Part shown: one piece after another, positions 11,880 to 22,324 of the stretch
Position numbering within the stretch: position 1 is the first letter of the stretch
Layout: every line of letters begins with the position of its first letter
NCBI GenBank assembly: GCA_900491605.1
Contig: UESW01001676.1
Span: 1 to 64,000, forward strand
DNA from: Calamus simplicifolius
Lineage: Eukaryota > Streptophyta > Magnoliopsida > Arecales > Arecaceae
Length of the DNA: 64,000 nt
Reading direction: 5' to 3'
Program-made: the position numbers and the translations under genes
Notes under the pieces: model-generated
Databases searched by the model: none
What the model was told of the DNA's origin: nothing
Seen by the model: the letters and a program-made list of their open reading frames with translations, nothing else

Positions 11880-13295
11880 ATGGGGTAAAATGGATCAGCT
11901 ACCATATCTGAGATGCACGAGAACATAAGAATAGAACATGATCAACAGATTCATCCTGCATCCCACATATCGGACAGAAATATCGAGAGACCACAACCAA
12001 CTAGAAGAGAACAGGTAGGTAAGTGATCCCACTTAATCTTCCACAAGAAGAGCTGAATCCTTGGATGAACAGGCAACCTCCATATCCAAGCGACATCTCT
12101 AAGGCCTAAAGTTGGAGAACGGAAATGGGCCACCAAATCCCTAGCAGGAGCACAAGGAAGACAAAATCGGCGCCACAGCCTAAGATCCGGCCCTGCAGAA
12201 ATAGGAAGAGGCATGGCCAGAATCCGATGAGCAAGCTCAGCCCCAAATAAACAAAGCACCATAGGAGCATTCCAACCAGCACTCTCCTGGCTAATCAGAG
12301 AAGAAACATGCAACGTGGGATATACATCAGAGCTGATAAAAGTCGGCCAGCGAGATAAGGGAAGATCAGCTATCCAAGAGTCCTGAACGACATCAACTAA
12401 AATCCCATCCCCAATCATCCAATGAATATCAGTCATGACTATAGGTGCGGCCCGGCAGATCGCACGCCATAAACAGGAACATCCACAAGGGATACTGACT
12501 TCCGAACCCGAAGTCCAACCACCGTATCTACCATGCATGACTGTACTCCAAAAACAGTGAGGGTCCAATAGGAATCTGGAAGCATGCCTTGCAATGATAG
12601 CCTCACGACGGAGCACCAGGGACTGAATCCCCAGCCCACCCTCACTCATAGGCAAACATACCATATCCCAGGCCAATAGGTGGATACCATGACCCCCCTG
12701 CATAAATGCCCACAGAAAATCCTGAATACGTCTCTCAATCCGGTGAAGACAGATAGTCGGGATCAGAGCATTGGATAACAGATAGATAGGAAGTGATGTG
12801 AGAATAGCACGGATCAAAGTGATACGTCCCATTATAGAAAGGCCCGAAATCTGCCATCGGTCCAACCGAGCAGAGATCCGACGATCAAGGTCCCCAAAGT
12901 CCTGCTGCGTGGACCGCCGTCCCGAAAGAGGGGTTCCGAGATAGGTCAGACGATCTGAGATAGTCGAAATCCCTAACAATTGAGAAATAGCGGCACGACA
13001 GCGAGGAGAGACCGAGGGACTGAAACAGAGAATAGATTTTTGCAAATTGACCTGTTGCCCCGATGCCCGGCAATAAGCCTGAATGATAGCAGAACAAGTG
13101 GTTGCATTCTGAACAGAAGCTGGGCTTAGCAGGATGCAGTCATCAGCAAAGAGAAAGTGGGTTAGAGGAGGTCCATGAGGCCCAGGCATATAAGGCTGTA
13201 ATAGAGATGCTCCAACCGCCTGATTAAGAGCACGAGACAGATCATCGGTGCACAAAACAAACAGAAATGGAGAGAAAGGACATCCCTGATGGAGT
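11880..13295 (-). pseudogene. LINE ORF2: reverse transcriptase C-terminal half and zf-RVT region
   Basis: Reading starts at the solo LTR junction with GCPFSPFLFVLCTDDLS, followed by the catalytic HFLFADDCILLS (FADD motif), YCRASGQQVNLQKS, RLTYLGTPLSGRR and SIMGRITLIRAILTSLPIYL. These are the RT palm, thumb and connection signatures of plant LINEs. Toward 12030-11890 the linker WRLPVHPRIQLFLWKIKWD leads to a zinc-binding stretch CPICGMQDESVDHVLFLCSR (zf-RVT), with a frame change near 11951. It is continuous with the N-terminal half at 14741-15400 once the LTR insertion is taken out. Confidence 0.92.
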
Positions 13296-14735
13296 TGTTG
13301 ACCCAATTGATGATTTTGATGATTAACAAAACTATTTGAGTATAACTAATGGAGGCTCTAATGATTTTGATTAAGTGCTTCAGATTATAAGTCTATTGAA
13401 TGATCAAAATCAGAGTTACATAGTGTTCTGGATCGAATCTAATGTCTAGGTAAGAATTGCAGACATTAGAGTCGACTCCGAGAATCACAGAGCCGACTCC
13501 GGAACTGGCATGGAAGTTAGAGTCGACTCCGAGACTGTTAGAGTCGACTCTCACAGAAGAAGCAGAACGTTGATTTTTCTGGCCCCAACCTAGAGTCGAC
13601 TCCAGGTAAGTTAGAGTCGACTCCAGAAAAGTTTCTTGTCGACCCCAGAAAAGTCAGAGATGACTCCAGAAATATCGTTTTGAAATGCCTCGAGCTAAAG
13701 CCGACTCCAGAAAAGTTAGAGTCGACTCCAACCCACCTGGAACGAAAAATCAAATTGCCAGATCAGCTCTAACGGTAATATTTCTATTTTACCTTATTTC
13801 TAACAGATATATTTTGCTACAAGGTACACTCCAACGGATAGTTTTCTTCCAAAAATGGTGTGAAAGAAATCTATAAAAAGGGAAGACTATTGTTCAAAAA
13901 AAAGAAGAACGAAAAAAAAGAGAGAAAATCTGAAATAGAAAAATCTCATTTCAAAAATCCGAAAAAGAGAGAGCCTGAATCTCAAGAGGAAAACCTTCTA
14001 GCTCAAATCCACTCCACTCCAAAAAGCTCAAGAGGAATCCAAGGCATTCAAATCAAGTTTTTGTGGATTTCCCAACTTGGAGAAAGAAGTTCAGCTTTTT
14101 GCTTTTCAACCCTTCTCAACTGCTTCAACTGTGAAGAATCGGAGCTGAGGCTTGATTCAACCTAGCAAGGAGAAGAAGAAAAGAAGAAAAGAAGAAAAGC
14201 TCAAAAGCCAACTATCTACAAATCAGGCTTTTCTAAACTTGTTATATTATTTGATTATCTGCTCATTAAGGAGCTTTGTATTTGAAAAACATATTTCATT
14301 TGTTTGTATCTAGTTCAATCTGGGGGATTGAACTAGTGGAGGTAGTCTTACCTCGGTTCAAGCTTGGTTAAGCTTGTGTTAGGGTTTTGTGCTGTGAGCC
14401 CTTGAAAACCAGCTGGGTTTGTTGTGCGCCCGGGAAAACAACAAGTTTGAGTTGTGAGCTTGTAAAACAACTCTGCTGTAATCTAGGGTGATTATAGTGT
14501 GGACCCAAGTGAATCTTGGGAGTGGACGTAGGTGTTGGATACACCGAACCACTATAAAATCTTTTGTGTTTGCCGTGTTCTATTGACTCTATCTCTATCT
14601 CTATTCTATTCACTGCACGTTATAGTTACTTTGCATTTTCCTTCATTAATCTCAAGCAAACTATTTTAAAAAAAAGGGCTACTTTTTTAAGAACCCAATT
14701 CACCCCCCCCTCTTGGGTTGTCATCTGGGCCAACA
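13296..14735 (-). mobile_element. Solo LTR, SIRE/Maximus-like, inserted in the LINE
   Basis: The 1440-bp segment begins TGTTGACCCAATTGATG and ends TCATCTGGGCCAACA, so it has TG...CA ends. It is flanked by the identical 5-bp GGAGT at 13291-13295 and 14736-14740. Near its end is a C-tract in AATTCACCCCCCCCTCTTGG, a feature I associate with SIRE/Maximus copia LTRs. It contains no pol sequence, so it is a solo LTR left by LTR-LTR recombination, or a non-coding TRIM-like unit. Orientation is uncertain; as printed on plus the TG end is at 13296. Confidence 0.85.
13466..13736. repeat. GAGTCGACTCC minisatellite within the solo LTR
   Basis: The word TTAGAGTCGACTCC and close variants (GAGCCGACTCC, GTCGACCCC, GAGATGACTCC, AGCCGACTCC) occur about ten times in 270 bp at irregular 20-40-bp spacing. 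The core GAGTCGACTC is itself palindromic. The small open frames over it are by-products. Confidence 0.8.
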
Positions 14736-14740
14736 GGAGT

Positions 14741-15400
14741 CCAACAGCAGAGGAAAAAAACTTAGTCGGACTGCCATTAATAATGATAAAAAAAGTGGGC
14801 CCTTGGACACAAGCCATAATCCAGTCAATGAAATGATCATCAAAACCAAAGGCCTATAGCGTCTGACGCAGAAATATCCAACTTATCCTATCATAAGCTC
14901 TCTCCATATCAAGCTGGACGGCCATGAGAGACTGACGACAAGAAGCACGCTGGAGGTCATGCATAAACTCCTGGGCAATAAGAGCATTATCTGAAATACT
15001 GCAACCGCAGATAAAGGCACCCTGCTCCGGAGAGATCAACCTGGGAATCACCTCCTGCAATCGAGTAACAAGAATACGAGCGCAGACTTTGTAAAGAGTG
15101 GTGCATAAACTAATCGGCCTATAATGCTGAGGAAGCAGAGCATTCACTCTTTTAGGAACTAGGACAAGAAATGTCCTCTGCCAGTCAGGAGGAATAAGTC
15201 TGGTAGAGAAAACAGACTGAATAGTTGAGGTAACATCCTGCCCAACAATATCCCAGTAGAAGCGAAGAAAAAAGGCGGAAAGCCATTTGGGCCCAGAGCT
15301 TTATCAGGACCTAGAGCCTAAACAGCATTACAAATCTCCTCCGCCAAGACCTCCTGAATCAAACTAGCAGTCTCACTATCTGAAACTCTAACATCCTCCA
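14741..15400 (-). pseudogene. LINE ORF2: reverse transcriptase N-terminal half
   Basis: Minus-strand reading gives, in order, a GPDKALGPNGFPP-like entry, FYWDIVGQDV, LIPKRV-like, HYRPISLCTTLYKVCARILV, LISPEQGAFICGCSISDNAL and MAVQLDMERAYDRISW. It then passes DHFIDWIMACVQGPTFFIIIN and stops at the solo LTR. These are RT blocks 0-3 (the D in QLDMERAYDR is the first catalytic Asp). A stop (TAG) lies at about 14857 between LRQTL and AFGFDD, and frame changes near 15270-15320 show decay. Confidence 0.88.
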
Positions 15401-16035
15401 GAATAGTACCAGTGATAATGGGAGAGTCAGAGCAGAGACCTCCGACCAGTGGGACTGAAAGAAATGAAAAAGCTGCTCACGAATAGCCCCCTCATCCTCC
15501 AGAATAGTACCCTCTGCATCACTAATACACCTGATCGATTGGCCGCACGCCTAGCAACAGTGGCCTGATGAAAGAACCTGGTGTTGCGATCACCTTCCTT
15601 TAACCACTAAATCCAGGACTGCTGACGCCAATAAGTCTCCTGCTGCCAAAGCAACGAATGATGCATAGTCAAGTTCCTCCTAAGAGCCTGAAGATCACTC
15701 CCGATAGCTGACCCTCCTCATCCTCCTTAGCCTAAAGAGTAGAGATATCAGCTTCCACAGCCTGAACATGCTGCATCAGATTCCCCACCTCTCTTCTCTG
15801 CCACCATAAAAGTCTGCGTTTGGCAAGCTCTAAGCGGCGAGAGAGACGATAAGTAGAATTCCTCTGACTGGCATATGCCACACCTGACTAATCAAAGACC
15901 AGGTTGAATAATGCATCCAAAACTGCTCGAACCGAAAGGGCCCTTCCTATAAGATGACAACTCAGTAGATATGAGGAGGGGATAATGGTCTGACGTAATC
16001 CGCGAGAGATGGGTATTAGTAGCAGAAGCAAAGGA
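15401..16035 (-). pseudogene. LINE ORF2: endonuclease C-terminus and linker
   Basis: The minus strand from about 16030 reads FASATNTHLSRITSDHYPLL. The SDHYPL core is the last conserved block of the EEP endonuclease of L1-type elements. A Trp- and Arg-rich linker (RRLELAKRRLLWWQRREV, then YWRQQSWI and WLKEGDRNTRFFH) runs to the RT domain. WLKEGDRNT..FFH is a common plant LINE signature. Several stops and frame shifts occur. The rest of the endonuclease and ORF1 are missing, consistent with 5' truncation during insertion. Confidence 0.8.
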
Positions 16036-16072
16036 CTCTCTCATCCTTAAAGAATGATTCTCTCTCATCCTT

Positions 16073-16944
16073 AAAGAAATGAAAAGAAAAGAAAGGGTGA
16101 GGAGGGAGGGAAAAAAAAAAAAGACAGAGGAAAGAAAATAAAAAATAAAAAAATAGCGGACATAGCAGCGTTTGGGGGCGTATGCTAGCGTAAGTAATAG
16201 AACTTGGACATCTGGTCCGGCCTGACCACCGATCAGCCCTTTTTTTTAATTATATGATAACTTTTCTATATATTAAATTGATCGAAATATCTTCAAAATT
16301 ATATCTTTTATAGCGTTAAAAGAGGATATTCTGTTACAAAAAACTTTTAACCGTTACCGGGCCATAAAGCCGATGGCGACTCAATACATTTTTAATGTCA
16401 CTGCTTGTAAAATATGAATGAAATGAGAGCCAGCATGTGAGAATTTATACTGAAGTATCTAATAGAATAATAAAAATAAATAATTTTTAAATAAAAATAT
16501 AAAGAAAAAATTGTTAAAAAAAAGCTTTTATCATTAATTTATTTTTTAATTGAAAAGTCATATAATCTTCAATCAAAATAAAATTTTAAAGAGTAATTAT
16601 TTGTGAGATATTCTTTATATCTAACGATTTAATATTTATTTTATTTTTTAAAGAATTCCTTTTGGCTCTGATATAGATTTTTTTTTTTTGTTTCATTCTT
16701 TATGTTGGGTGAATTCACATCAGCCATGAAATAAGAAGTTTAACTGATATTTTCTAATTAGCTCCTTTAGATGAGATTTAATTTATTAAAAATGACACCA
16801 AAACTATATATCCTAAGAGATGCCATCAATAAGCTCTATATATTTATGATTAGATTTCTATTTAAATTTAGAGCCTTAACTTATAAAAGACACTAACACT
16901 TAAATGAAGAACGCATATGAGAAATATAAGCTCTTATATATTGA
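16073..16944. other. AT-rich spacer between the two LINEs
   Basis: No gene is seen. Starting with an A/G-rich tract (16073-16160), it becomes strongly AT-rich. ATATCTTCAAAATTATATCTTTTATAG resembles text near 7760-7790, so a shared old repeat is possible. Confidence 0.35.
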
Positions 16945-17094
16945 TTTTTTTTTAGTATAGACAGCCGACCACACCGATCTAGGGTGAGTCAAGCCCGAAA
17001 TATCTGAGTACAAAATTTAGGAAAGCATCACCAAGCAGGAGTCACCCGGAACCCAATACCAAGGACCGGAGTGATGGGCAACCCGGGAAGCTAC

Positions 17095-17652
17095 CTAGTC
17101 AGCCGCTGAGTTAGCTTCCCAAAAAATATGCCGAATCTGAACCGTATCAACCTGACGAAGCATAGATCGAATATCGCTAACCAGAGGATTGGTAGAACGG
17201 GGGATGCCAAGATCCTGATGGAGCCAGCGAAAAACCGTGGAGTCCCCCTCGATGATGAGCCTGCGAATGCCCAGGCTGCGAACAGCAAAAAAGATACCAG
17301 CCCATGCTGCATATAGCTCAGCAGATGGTACAGAAAGATAAAGAAGACCAAAACCTCTAGCTGCCAGCATCAAGCCATCAGATCCACGGATAACAAAAGC
17401 TGAACCCGCTAGACGCCCTTGAATACTACCATCAAAATTGATTTTGACAAACCCTAGTGGAGGGGGTTCCCAGGAGATGAAGACCGTATCCTGGATTGCT
17501 GCAGAGGCAGCAGGAGAATCCCAGAAGCTAGGGCTATCAGAGTCCATGGCTGACTGATGGCGAGTGTACTCAGCAGAAAGGGACATAGCTGTTCTAATAA
17601 TCCGATGGGGAGGGTCAATAACTGCAGTAAAGATATGCATGTTCCGAGACAA
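17095..17652 (-). pseudogene. LINE ORF2 RNase H domain (second LINE)
   Basis: This 185-codon minus-strand frame carries FVKINFDGSIQGRLAGSAFV, PSAELYAAWAGI, LIIEGDSTVFRWLHQD and IRHIFWEANSAAD, aligning block for block with the RNase H of the first LINE. It ends at a TAG at 17098, right after the AAD motif, so the last strand of the fold is lost. Plus-strand frames over it are shadows. Confidence 0.87.
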
Positions 17653-19265
17653 CCAAACCTAATAGGCCAAATAGGCAGCTAAAATACTCCCCCTACCGGC
17701 ATCCCTCCTCATCTCCTGCCACAGCATAATCAAAAAGGAGGTACGAGACATGGCACTACTTACCAGCGGAGAGCAATAACCCGCGATCTGCCAAACCAAT
17801 CTCGCTCTAGAACAAGAGAAGATGGCGTGATCAATCATCTCCTCCTCAGTACCACATAGCGGGCACGTAGACTGGATCTCCATACCCCTCCTAGAGAGGA
17901 GCGAGCAAGTAGGAAGGCAATCCCAAGCCAACTTCCAAATGAATAGCCGAACACGAGGGTGGATAGGAAGCCTCCAAGTCCAAGACACATCCAGAGTGCA
18001 GCTGGTCTGTGGCCTGAAATCCTGCATGAGATCCCTGATCGAAACCCGAGACAGACATGACCTCCTCCATTATCTAGTGTCAGAAGTGCGATGCGAGAGG
18101 AGAGGGATGGAGAGAATGCACCGCTGGAGATCAGCCCCAAACAAAGTGGCTATAAGAGAAGTATGCCAAGCAGTGTGATCCTGAAGCAATAGGTCAGAGA
18201 CTCTCAAGCAACTAGGGATATCAGCACTGATAAAGGTGGGCCATCGAGACAATGGAAGATCAGCCAGCCACGTGTCCTTAAGAACATCAACTGATGCACC
18301 ATCACCAATCATCTAAGAAATGCGTGAAAGCACAGCTAGCGCATGACAACAAACCTCCTTCCAGAAGAAAGAGTAGCCACGGGCAGACTGAGAGGGTGTG
18401 TGGGTGGACCAGTCACCGTATTTAGCACGCATGAACAAGCTCCATAGACATTCAGTATCCATTAGGAATCTCGTTGCATGCTTGGCAATCAGTGCCTCCC
18501 TTCTCGTAATAAGGGATTGAATCCCCAACCCCCCCCCCCCCCCAAGATCGGCATACGCACATAGTCCCAAGCAAACAAGTGGATCCCATGGCCATCCTGC
18601 CTAGAGCCCCAGAGGAAATATCTAAACCACCTCTCCATCCTTCTCAAACAAGTCACCGGCATGGTAGTGTTAGAAAGGATGTAGAGAGGAAGAGCAGTGA
18701 GCACAGATCGGATAAGGGTAAGCCTAGCCATCATAGATAATCCAGTGACTTGCCACCCATCCAGCCGATTGGGGACATGACGCTCCAAATCACAAAAATA
18801 AAAAATCTGTGGCCTCCTCCCCGTAATAGGGATACCCAAATAAGAAAGGCGATCAGCTTGAGTGAATATACCCATTGTGTGCATGATGGAATCCCTCGTA
18901 GAAGACTTTGTCCTCGGACTGAATCTGATCACGGATTTATCTGAATTCACCTTCTGACCAGAGGCCCTGCAATAAGACTGGATCACAGTAGCAAAAGCAG
19001 TAGCTTTACTGGAAGTAGCCCTCCCCAACAAGATACAATCATCAGGAAATAAAAGATGAGATATCGAAGGCCCTTGGGGGCCCGCACTGTAAGGAGATAA
19101 ATAAGAAGTCTGCTGAGCCTGATGAAGAGCCCTAGATAAAGCATCAGCAATGAGGATAAATAAGAAAGGAGATAGGGGGCAGACCTGGACCCATCGCAGA
19201 ATGGAAATAATCTATCAGGCCACCATTAACAATAATGGAGAAGGAGGGCCGATGAATACAAGCCA
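17653..19265 (-). pseudogene. LINE ORF2 reverse transcriptase (C-terminal half) and zinc-binding region
   Basis: Frames at 18313-19031, 18070-18312 and 17659-18027 follow each other. The RT parts include IQSYCRASGQKVNSDKS, RLSYLGIPITGRR and MMARLTLIRSVLTALPLYIL; the catalytic LLFPDDCILL-type motif at about 19045 has a changed residue (F-P-D-D in place of FADD). Then come SARGYSFFWKEVC, MIGDGASVDVLKDTWLADLP and WRLPIHPRVRLFIWKLAWD, and the zinc-binding CPLCGTEEEMIDHAIFSCSRA. A run of Cs at 18530-18542 causes one frame change. Not functional. Confidence 0.87.
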
Positions 19266-19269
19266 TGAT

Positions 19270-19759
19270 CTAGTCAATAAACAGCTCGTAAAATTGAAAT
19301 TCCTGAAGGGAACGGAACAGGAAATCCCATCTGACTCTATCATAAGCCCTCTTCATGTCCAGCTTCACAGCCATCAAACACTGACGAGTAGGGGCTCTGA
19401 GAATATCATGCATAGCCTCTTGCGCTAACAGGACATTATCGGAAATACAACATCCTGAAAGGAAAGCCCCCTGCTCAGGAGATATAAGGTGAGGGACCAC
19501 CATCCTCAACCGGGAGCCAATAGCCAAGCATAGCCATTAGCCATAAAGCGATAATGCCGCCAGATAAACCCTCGGACTCAATAGCATAAGAAGACCAGGT
19601 TCTGGATATCTGACGCCTAACAAAATCCAAACTCTCCCCAGACAGCCGAGTCTCCAACAAAACACATATATCACAACTGTGAAGCTGCATCGGCCTCCCA
19701 AAAGAGGAGCGAAATGCTGATTTCAGAGCTCCTCTAACATTCCATATAAGAATCTTCAT
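19270..19759 (-). pseudogene. LINE ORF2 start: endonuclease fragment fused to RT by deletion
   Basis: ORF2 starts at 19759 with MKILIWNVRGALKSAF, the first EEP endonuclease block (N, R, G), then CDICVLLETRLSG (catalytic Glu block), and stops matching after GLSGGIIALW. Within a few residues the text becomes RT: LISPEQGAFLSGCCISDNVL and MAVKLDMKRAYDRVRWDF. An internal deletion has therefore removed most of the endonuclease and RT N-terminus, with a frame change at about 19520. The ORF2 ATG overlaps the end of ORF1 (stop at 19734) by 26 bases, as in other plant L1 elements. Confidence 0.85.
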
Positions 19760-20345
19760 TTAGTATCAGGGGGGATGGGCCCCGATCCCCTAACATTACA
19801 ATAACAGGAGGACCAACATCACTCGGGACACCCAAAGATGCCCCCTGTTCTTGGCTATCCATAGCCTGAACATCTGGCTCCAATTGAATAGCCTGCTTGA
19901 GAAGGCATACAACAGCATCATGGGAACGAGTCCCCAGAGAAATTGGCTGGGAGACCTCAGAGACACCAACAGGGGTGGGTACCACCTCCATCTGAGTCAG
20001 CTTAGGCCCAATCTTTGATAAGGTCCCCTGCCCCTTCTGGTCACCCTTGGCTGCTGAAAAGACAAAGTTGGCAATCACATCGCCGCGGCCTTGAGCAGAA
20101 GATTTTCCCTTGCCTTTCGATGATTTGGAGAACACTTGTAGAGCCAATGATTCCACATGCCGGGCTCGCTTGAGAGGCCCAGGATAGACATCCATCCGGG
20201 TCTTGGATCTATCCGCCCATTTATCAGAGCCCACCAAGGCAAATGGATTGGCCGCAGTGTGAAGTGAATTCTTCTGCAAAGATGGTTCAGGCAGCCTAAA
20301 GTCCTCCAACTGGACTAGCACAAATACCAGGGACCAGCACACAGG
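19734..20345 (-). pseudogene. LINE ORF1 C-terminal part
   Basis: The minus-strand frame ending at 19734 encodes a hydrophilic tail with AANPFALVGSDKWADRSK, a basic SKSSKGKGKSSAQGRGD stretch and an acidic, proline-containing end. The position directly before and overlapping ORF2 identifies it as ORF1 (nucleic-acid-binding gag-like protein). The usual CCHC knuckle lies in the missing N-terminal part. The open frame continues to 20399 through the adjacent GATC repeat, but that part is not LINE. Confidence 0.7.
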
Positions 20346-20520
20346 CCCCCCTCCAACCGTGCCTTCAGTGAATCGATCATCACCGATCAGGGATCGCAAC
20401 CGTCGGATCGATCATCACCGATCAGGATTATGGCATGGATCGATCGCAACCGTCGGATCATCTTTGATCAGATCGATCGCAATCGTTGAATCCATCATCG
20501 CCGATCAAGATCATGGCTTG
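20346..20520. repeat. GATCGATC / CACCGATCAGG short repeat cluster
   Basis: The phrase CATCACCGATCAGG, GATCGATCGCAACCGTCGGATC and variants occur three to four times in 175 bp. No coding meaning is seen. The unit is about 50-60 bp. It marks the junction between the LINE and the GGCACGGCCC repeat block. Confidence 0.7.
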
Positions 20521-20544
20521 GATCAGCTGGCTGGTGCCTAGGTG

Positions 20545-20972
20545 CATAGTGTGCTCCTGGCACCACCCGTGCCATGGCACGGCCCACAAAATGGCCCAGC
20601 AGGGCCGTTCTGGATGGCACGGCCCAGAGGCCGTTGCTGGGCCATGCCAAAATGGCCCTTCTGGGCCGTTTGTGGGCCGGCCATGGCACGGCCCAGCAGG
20701 GCCGTTGCTGGGCCGTGCCATGGCATGACCCATAAAATGGCCCAGAAGGGCCGTTTTGGCACGGCCCAGCAACGGCCCTACTGGGCCGTGCCAGGCACGG
20801 CCCGTGGCCCATTTCTTGATGGGTCACGGGCCGTGCCGAATTTGAATTTTTTTTAGTGGGCCGTGCCTGGCACGGCCCATTTGTTAATGGGCCGTACCAG
20901 GCATGGTACGGTAATTTTTCTGGCACGATGGGCCTGGGCCGTGCCTGGCACGGCACGGCCCAGTGCCCATGC
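20545..20972. repeat. GGCACGGCCCA repeat block, probable hAT-type element end
   Basis: The words GGCACGGCCC and GGGCCGTGCC occur more than fifteen times in about 430 bp, alternating in both orientations with ATGGCCCA and GGGCCGTT. The block ends at CAGTGCCCATGCCTA (20958-20972). Its reverse complement starts TAGGCATGGGCACTGGGCCG, which resembles the ends of plant hAT elements. If so, the next 8 bases (ATCTAAAT) would be one target-duplication copy. No second end or transposase is seen. All open frames here on both strands arise from the repeat. Confidence 0.6.
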
Positions 20973-22110
20973 CTAATCTAAATCAACGTGGTGTGAAATA
21001 TTACGACTATAAATATAATCATCCACAAGAGGCCTTACTAGTCAAACAAATAGAGTGTCCTCCCCTTGCTGCGATCGACGTCCAGCTCTCTCTCTCGAAC
21101 CCTCAAGATCTCAAAGCAAGTCGATGAACGACGGGGGGATTTGAGAGATGGCCGAAATCGGTTTCGATGAGACCCAGGCGCGGTGCTTCCAAGAAATCGA
21201 CAGAGAGAGGGAGTCGAAGATAAGGAGTCATCGATTGAGGAGTCGTCGAAGATCGGGTTAGGGTTAGTCGTGGAAAGAGAGAAGGATTGGGTATCGATGA
21301 CGTGCTCCTTTCAGAAGCGATCAGGAGGGAGGGGGGGAGGGTTTAGCGGGGGGACTATATTCGAAGATAAGGAATCGTCGAAGATCGGGTTATCGTGGAA
21401 AGAGAGAAGGGTTGGTTATTGGAAGGGGGGAGGATCTTGGGCTAGGGATCTGATGGGGAGGGGGGGAGAGGGGCGGCGAGTGGGGAAGCTCTCGGGCTAG
21501 GGTCTGGTGGGGAGGCGGTTGGAATTAGGGTAAATCCTGAGGGGGGGAGGGCTAGGGCTCTGGTGGCGAGGCGGGGCGGGTGGGAGAATAAATCCCGAGA
21601 GGGGGGGGTGGGTTCCGTGACTCGTTGGAATTAGGGTAAATCGTGCCGACGTTTTAAAAAGCGTCGGCAGGCTAACTAAATTCCCCACGCTATCTTCAAG
21701 CGTGGTAGTGGAAGTAAGACTTCTTCATGCCCCACGCACAATCGTTGCCCTACGAACCTCAAGAGGGCTGGTGAGCCTGTGGTAAATGCCTTGGTAAATT
21801 AGGTGAGCAACCGAATTAGGCTTTGTATATATAAAATAAAAATAATTTATAAACATACATGTAAATATATATATATATATAATTCGAAATATTTATAAAG
21901 ATACAGGTAAACAATTAAAAAAAAAACATTTTCTATCTTTAATTTTATTGGTTCAGCCCATGCTTCTCGGCCTAACTTCAGCAACTAAAATAAGAATGAC
22001 ACCGTCGAGACGTGCGTCTAACCACGTACCCGATCCCATCTCTCTGTGCTTCTGCTTGAGCGCAGCTATATAGTTTGTTTAGTTTCAGACAATGGTTTCA
22101 GCCTGGTTGA
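20973..22110. other. GC-rich repeat segment, then AT-rich spacer, no gene
   Basis: At 21205-21300 and 21360-21420 a segment containing GTCGAAGATCGGGTTA and GTGGAAAGAGAGAAGG is repeated. TTGGAATTAGGGTAAATC and GGGGAGG-rich words also recur (21520 and 21630). Upstream, CTCTCTCTCTCGAACCCTCAAGATCTC (21088-21114) resembles a plant 5' leader, so a captured gene leader is possible. 21,840-22,020 is AT-rich. No reading frame is convincing. Confidence 0.45.
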
Positions 22111-22118
22111 GACAAAAA

Positions 22119-22324
22119 ATGGCTTGTAACTTCAGCTACCCAAGCATATATATCATATATCCTCCTCTTTTTGCTGCTCTTATTTTTGCTCGTTCTCCAT
22201 CCTTGTTTTCTCATGCCGCACGCAGACACCTTAAAACATGGCCAATCCATTAGTGATGGGCAAGCCCTTAGATCCGCTGGAAACACCTTTGAGCTGGGAT
22301 TCTTCAGCCCTGGGAGCTCCAAGT

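Larger units (their letters stand above)
11041..16072 (-). mobile_element. LINE (L1-type non-LTR retrotransposon), 5'-truncated, with target duplication
   Basis: The minus-strand element runs from about 16033 (5' end) to a poly(A) tail seen as Ts at 11054-11061. The flanks carry the same 15 bases TTCTCTCTCATCCTT at 11041-11055 and 16058-16072, as expected for a LINE target-site duplication. The right copy is itself part of a 24-bp tandem duplication (16034-16083). Domain order on the minus strand is endonuclease C-terminus, reverse transcriptase, zinc-binding region, RNase H. The solo LTR at 13296-14735 splits it. Its 3' end (GTCAAGCCCGAAA... CTATA then T-tract on plus) resembles that of the second LINE at 16.95 kb, so the two are related. 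Confidence 0.88.
16945..20345 (-). mobile_element. Second LINE (L1-type), internally deleted
   Basis: The 3' end lies at a poly(A) tail seen as Ts at 16945-16953. On the minus strand from 20345 the order is ORF1 C-terminus, endonuclease N-terminus fused to mid-RT, RT, zinc-binding region and RNase H. Compared with the first LINE it keeps ORF1 and the endonuclease start but has lost most of the endonuclease and the first RT blocks. At the high-coordinate end it runs into GATCGATC repeats, and no target duplication was found, so the true 5' boundary is unclear. Confidence 0.85.

Noticed and set aside
20458..20956. Several overlapping ORFs of 70-150 codons on both strands rich in GPCHGRP-like text
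   Set aside because: They arise from the GGCACGGCCC repeat, which stays open in many frames; no domain and equal openness on both strands.
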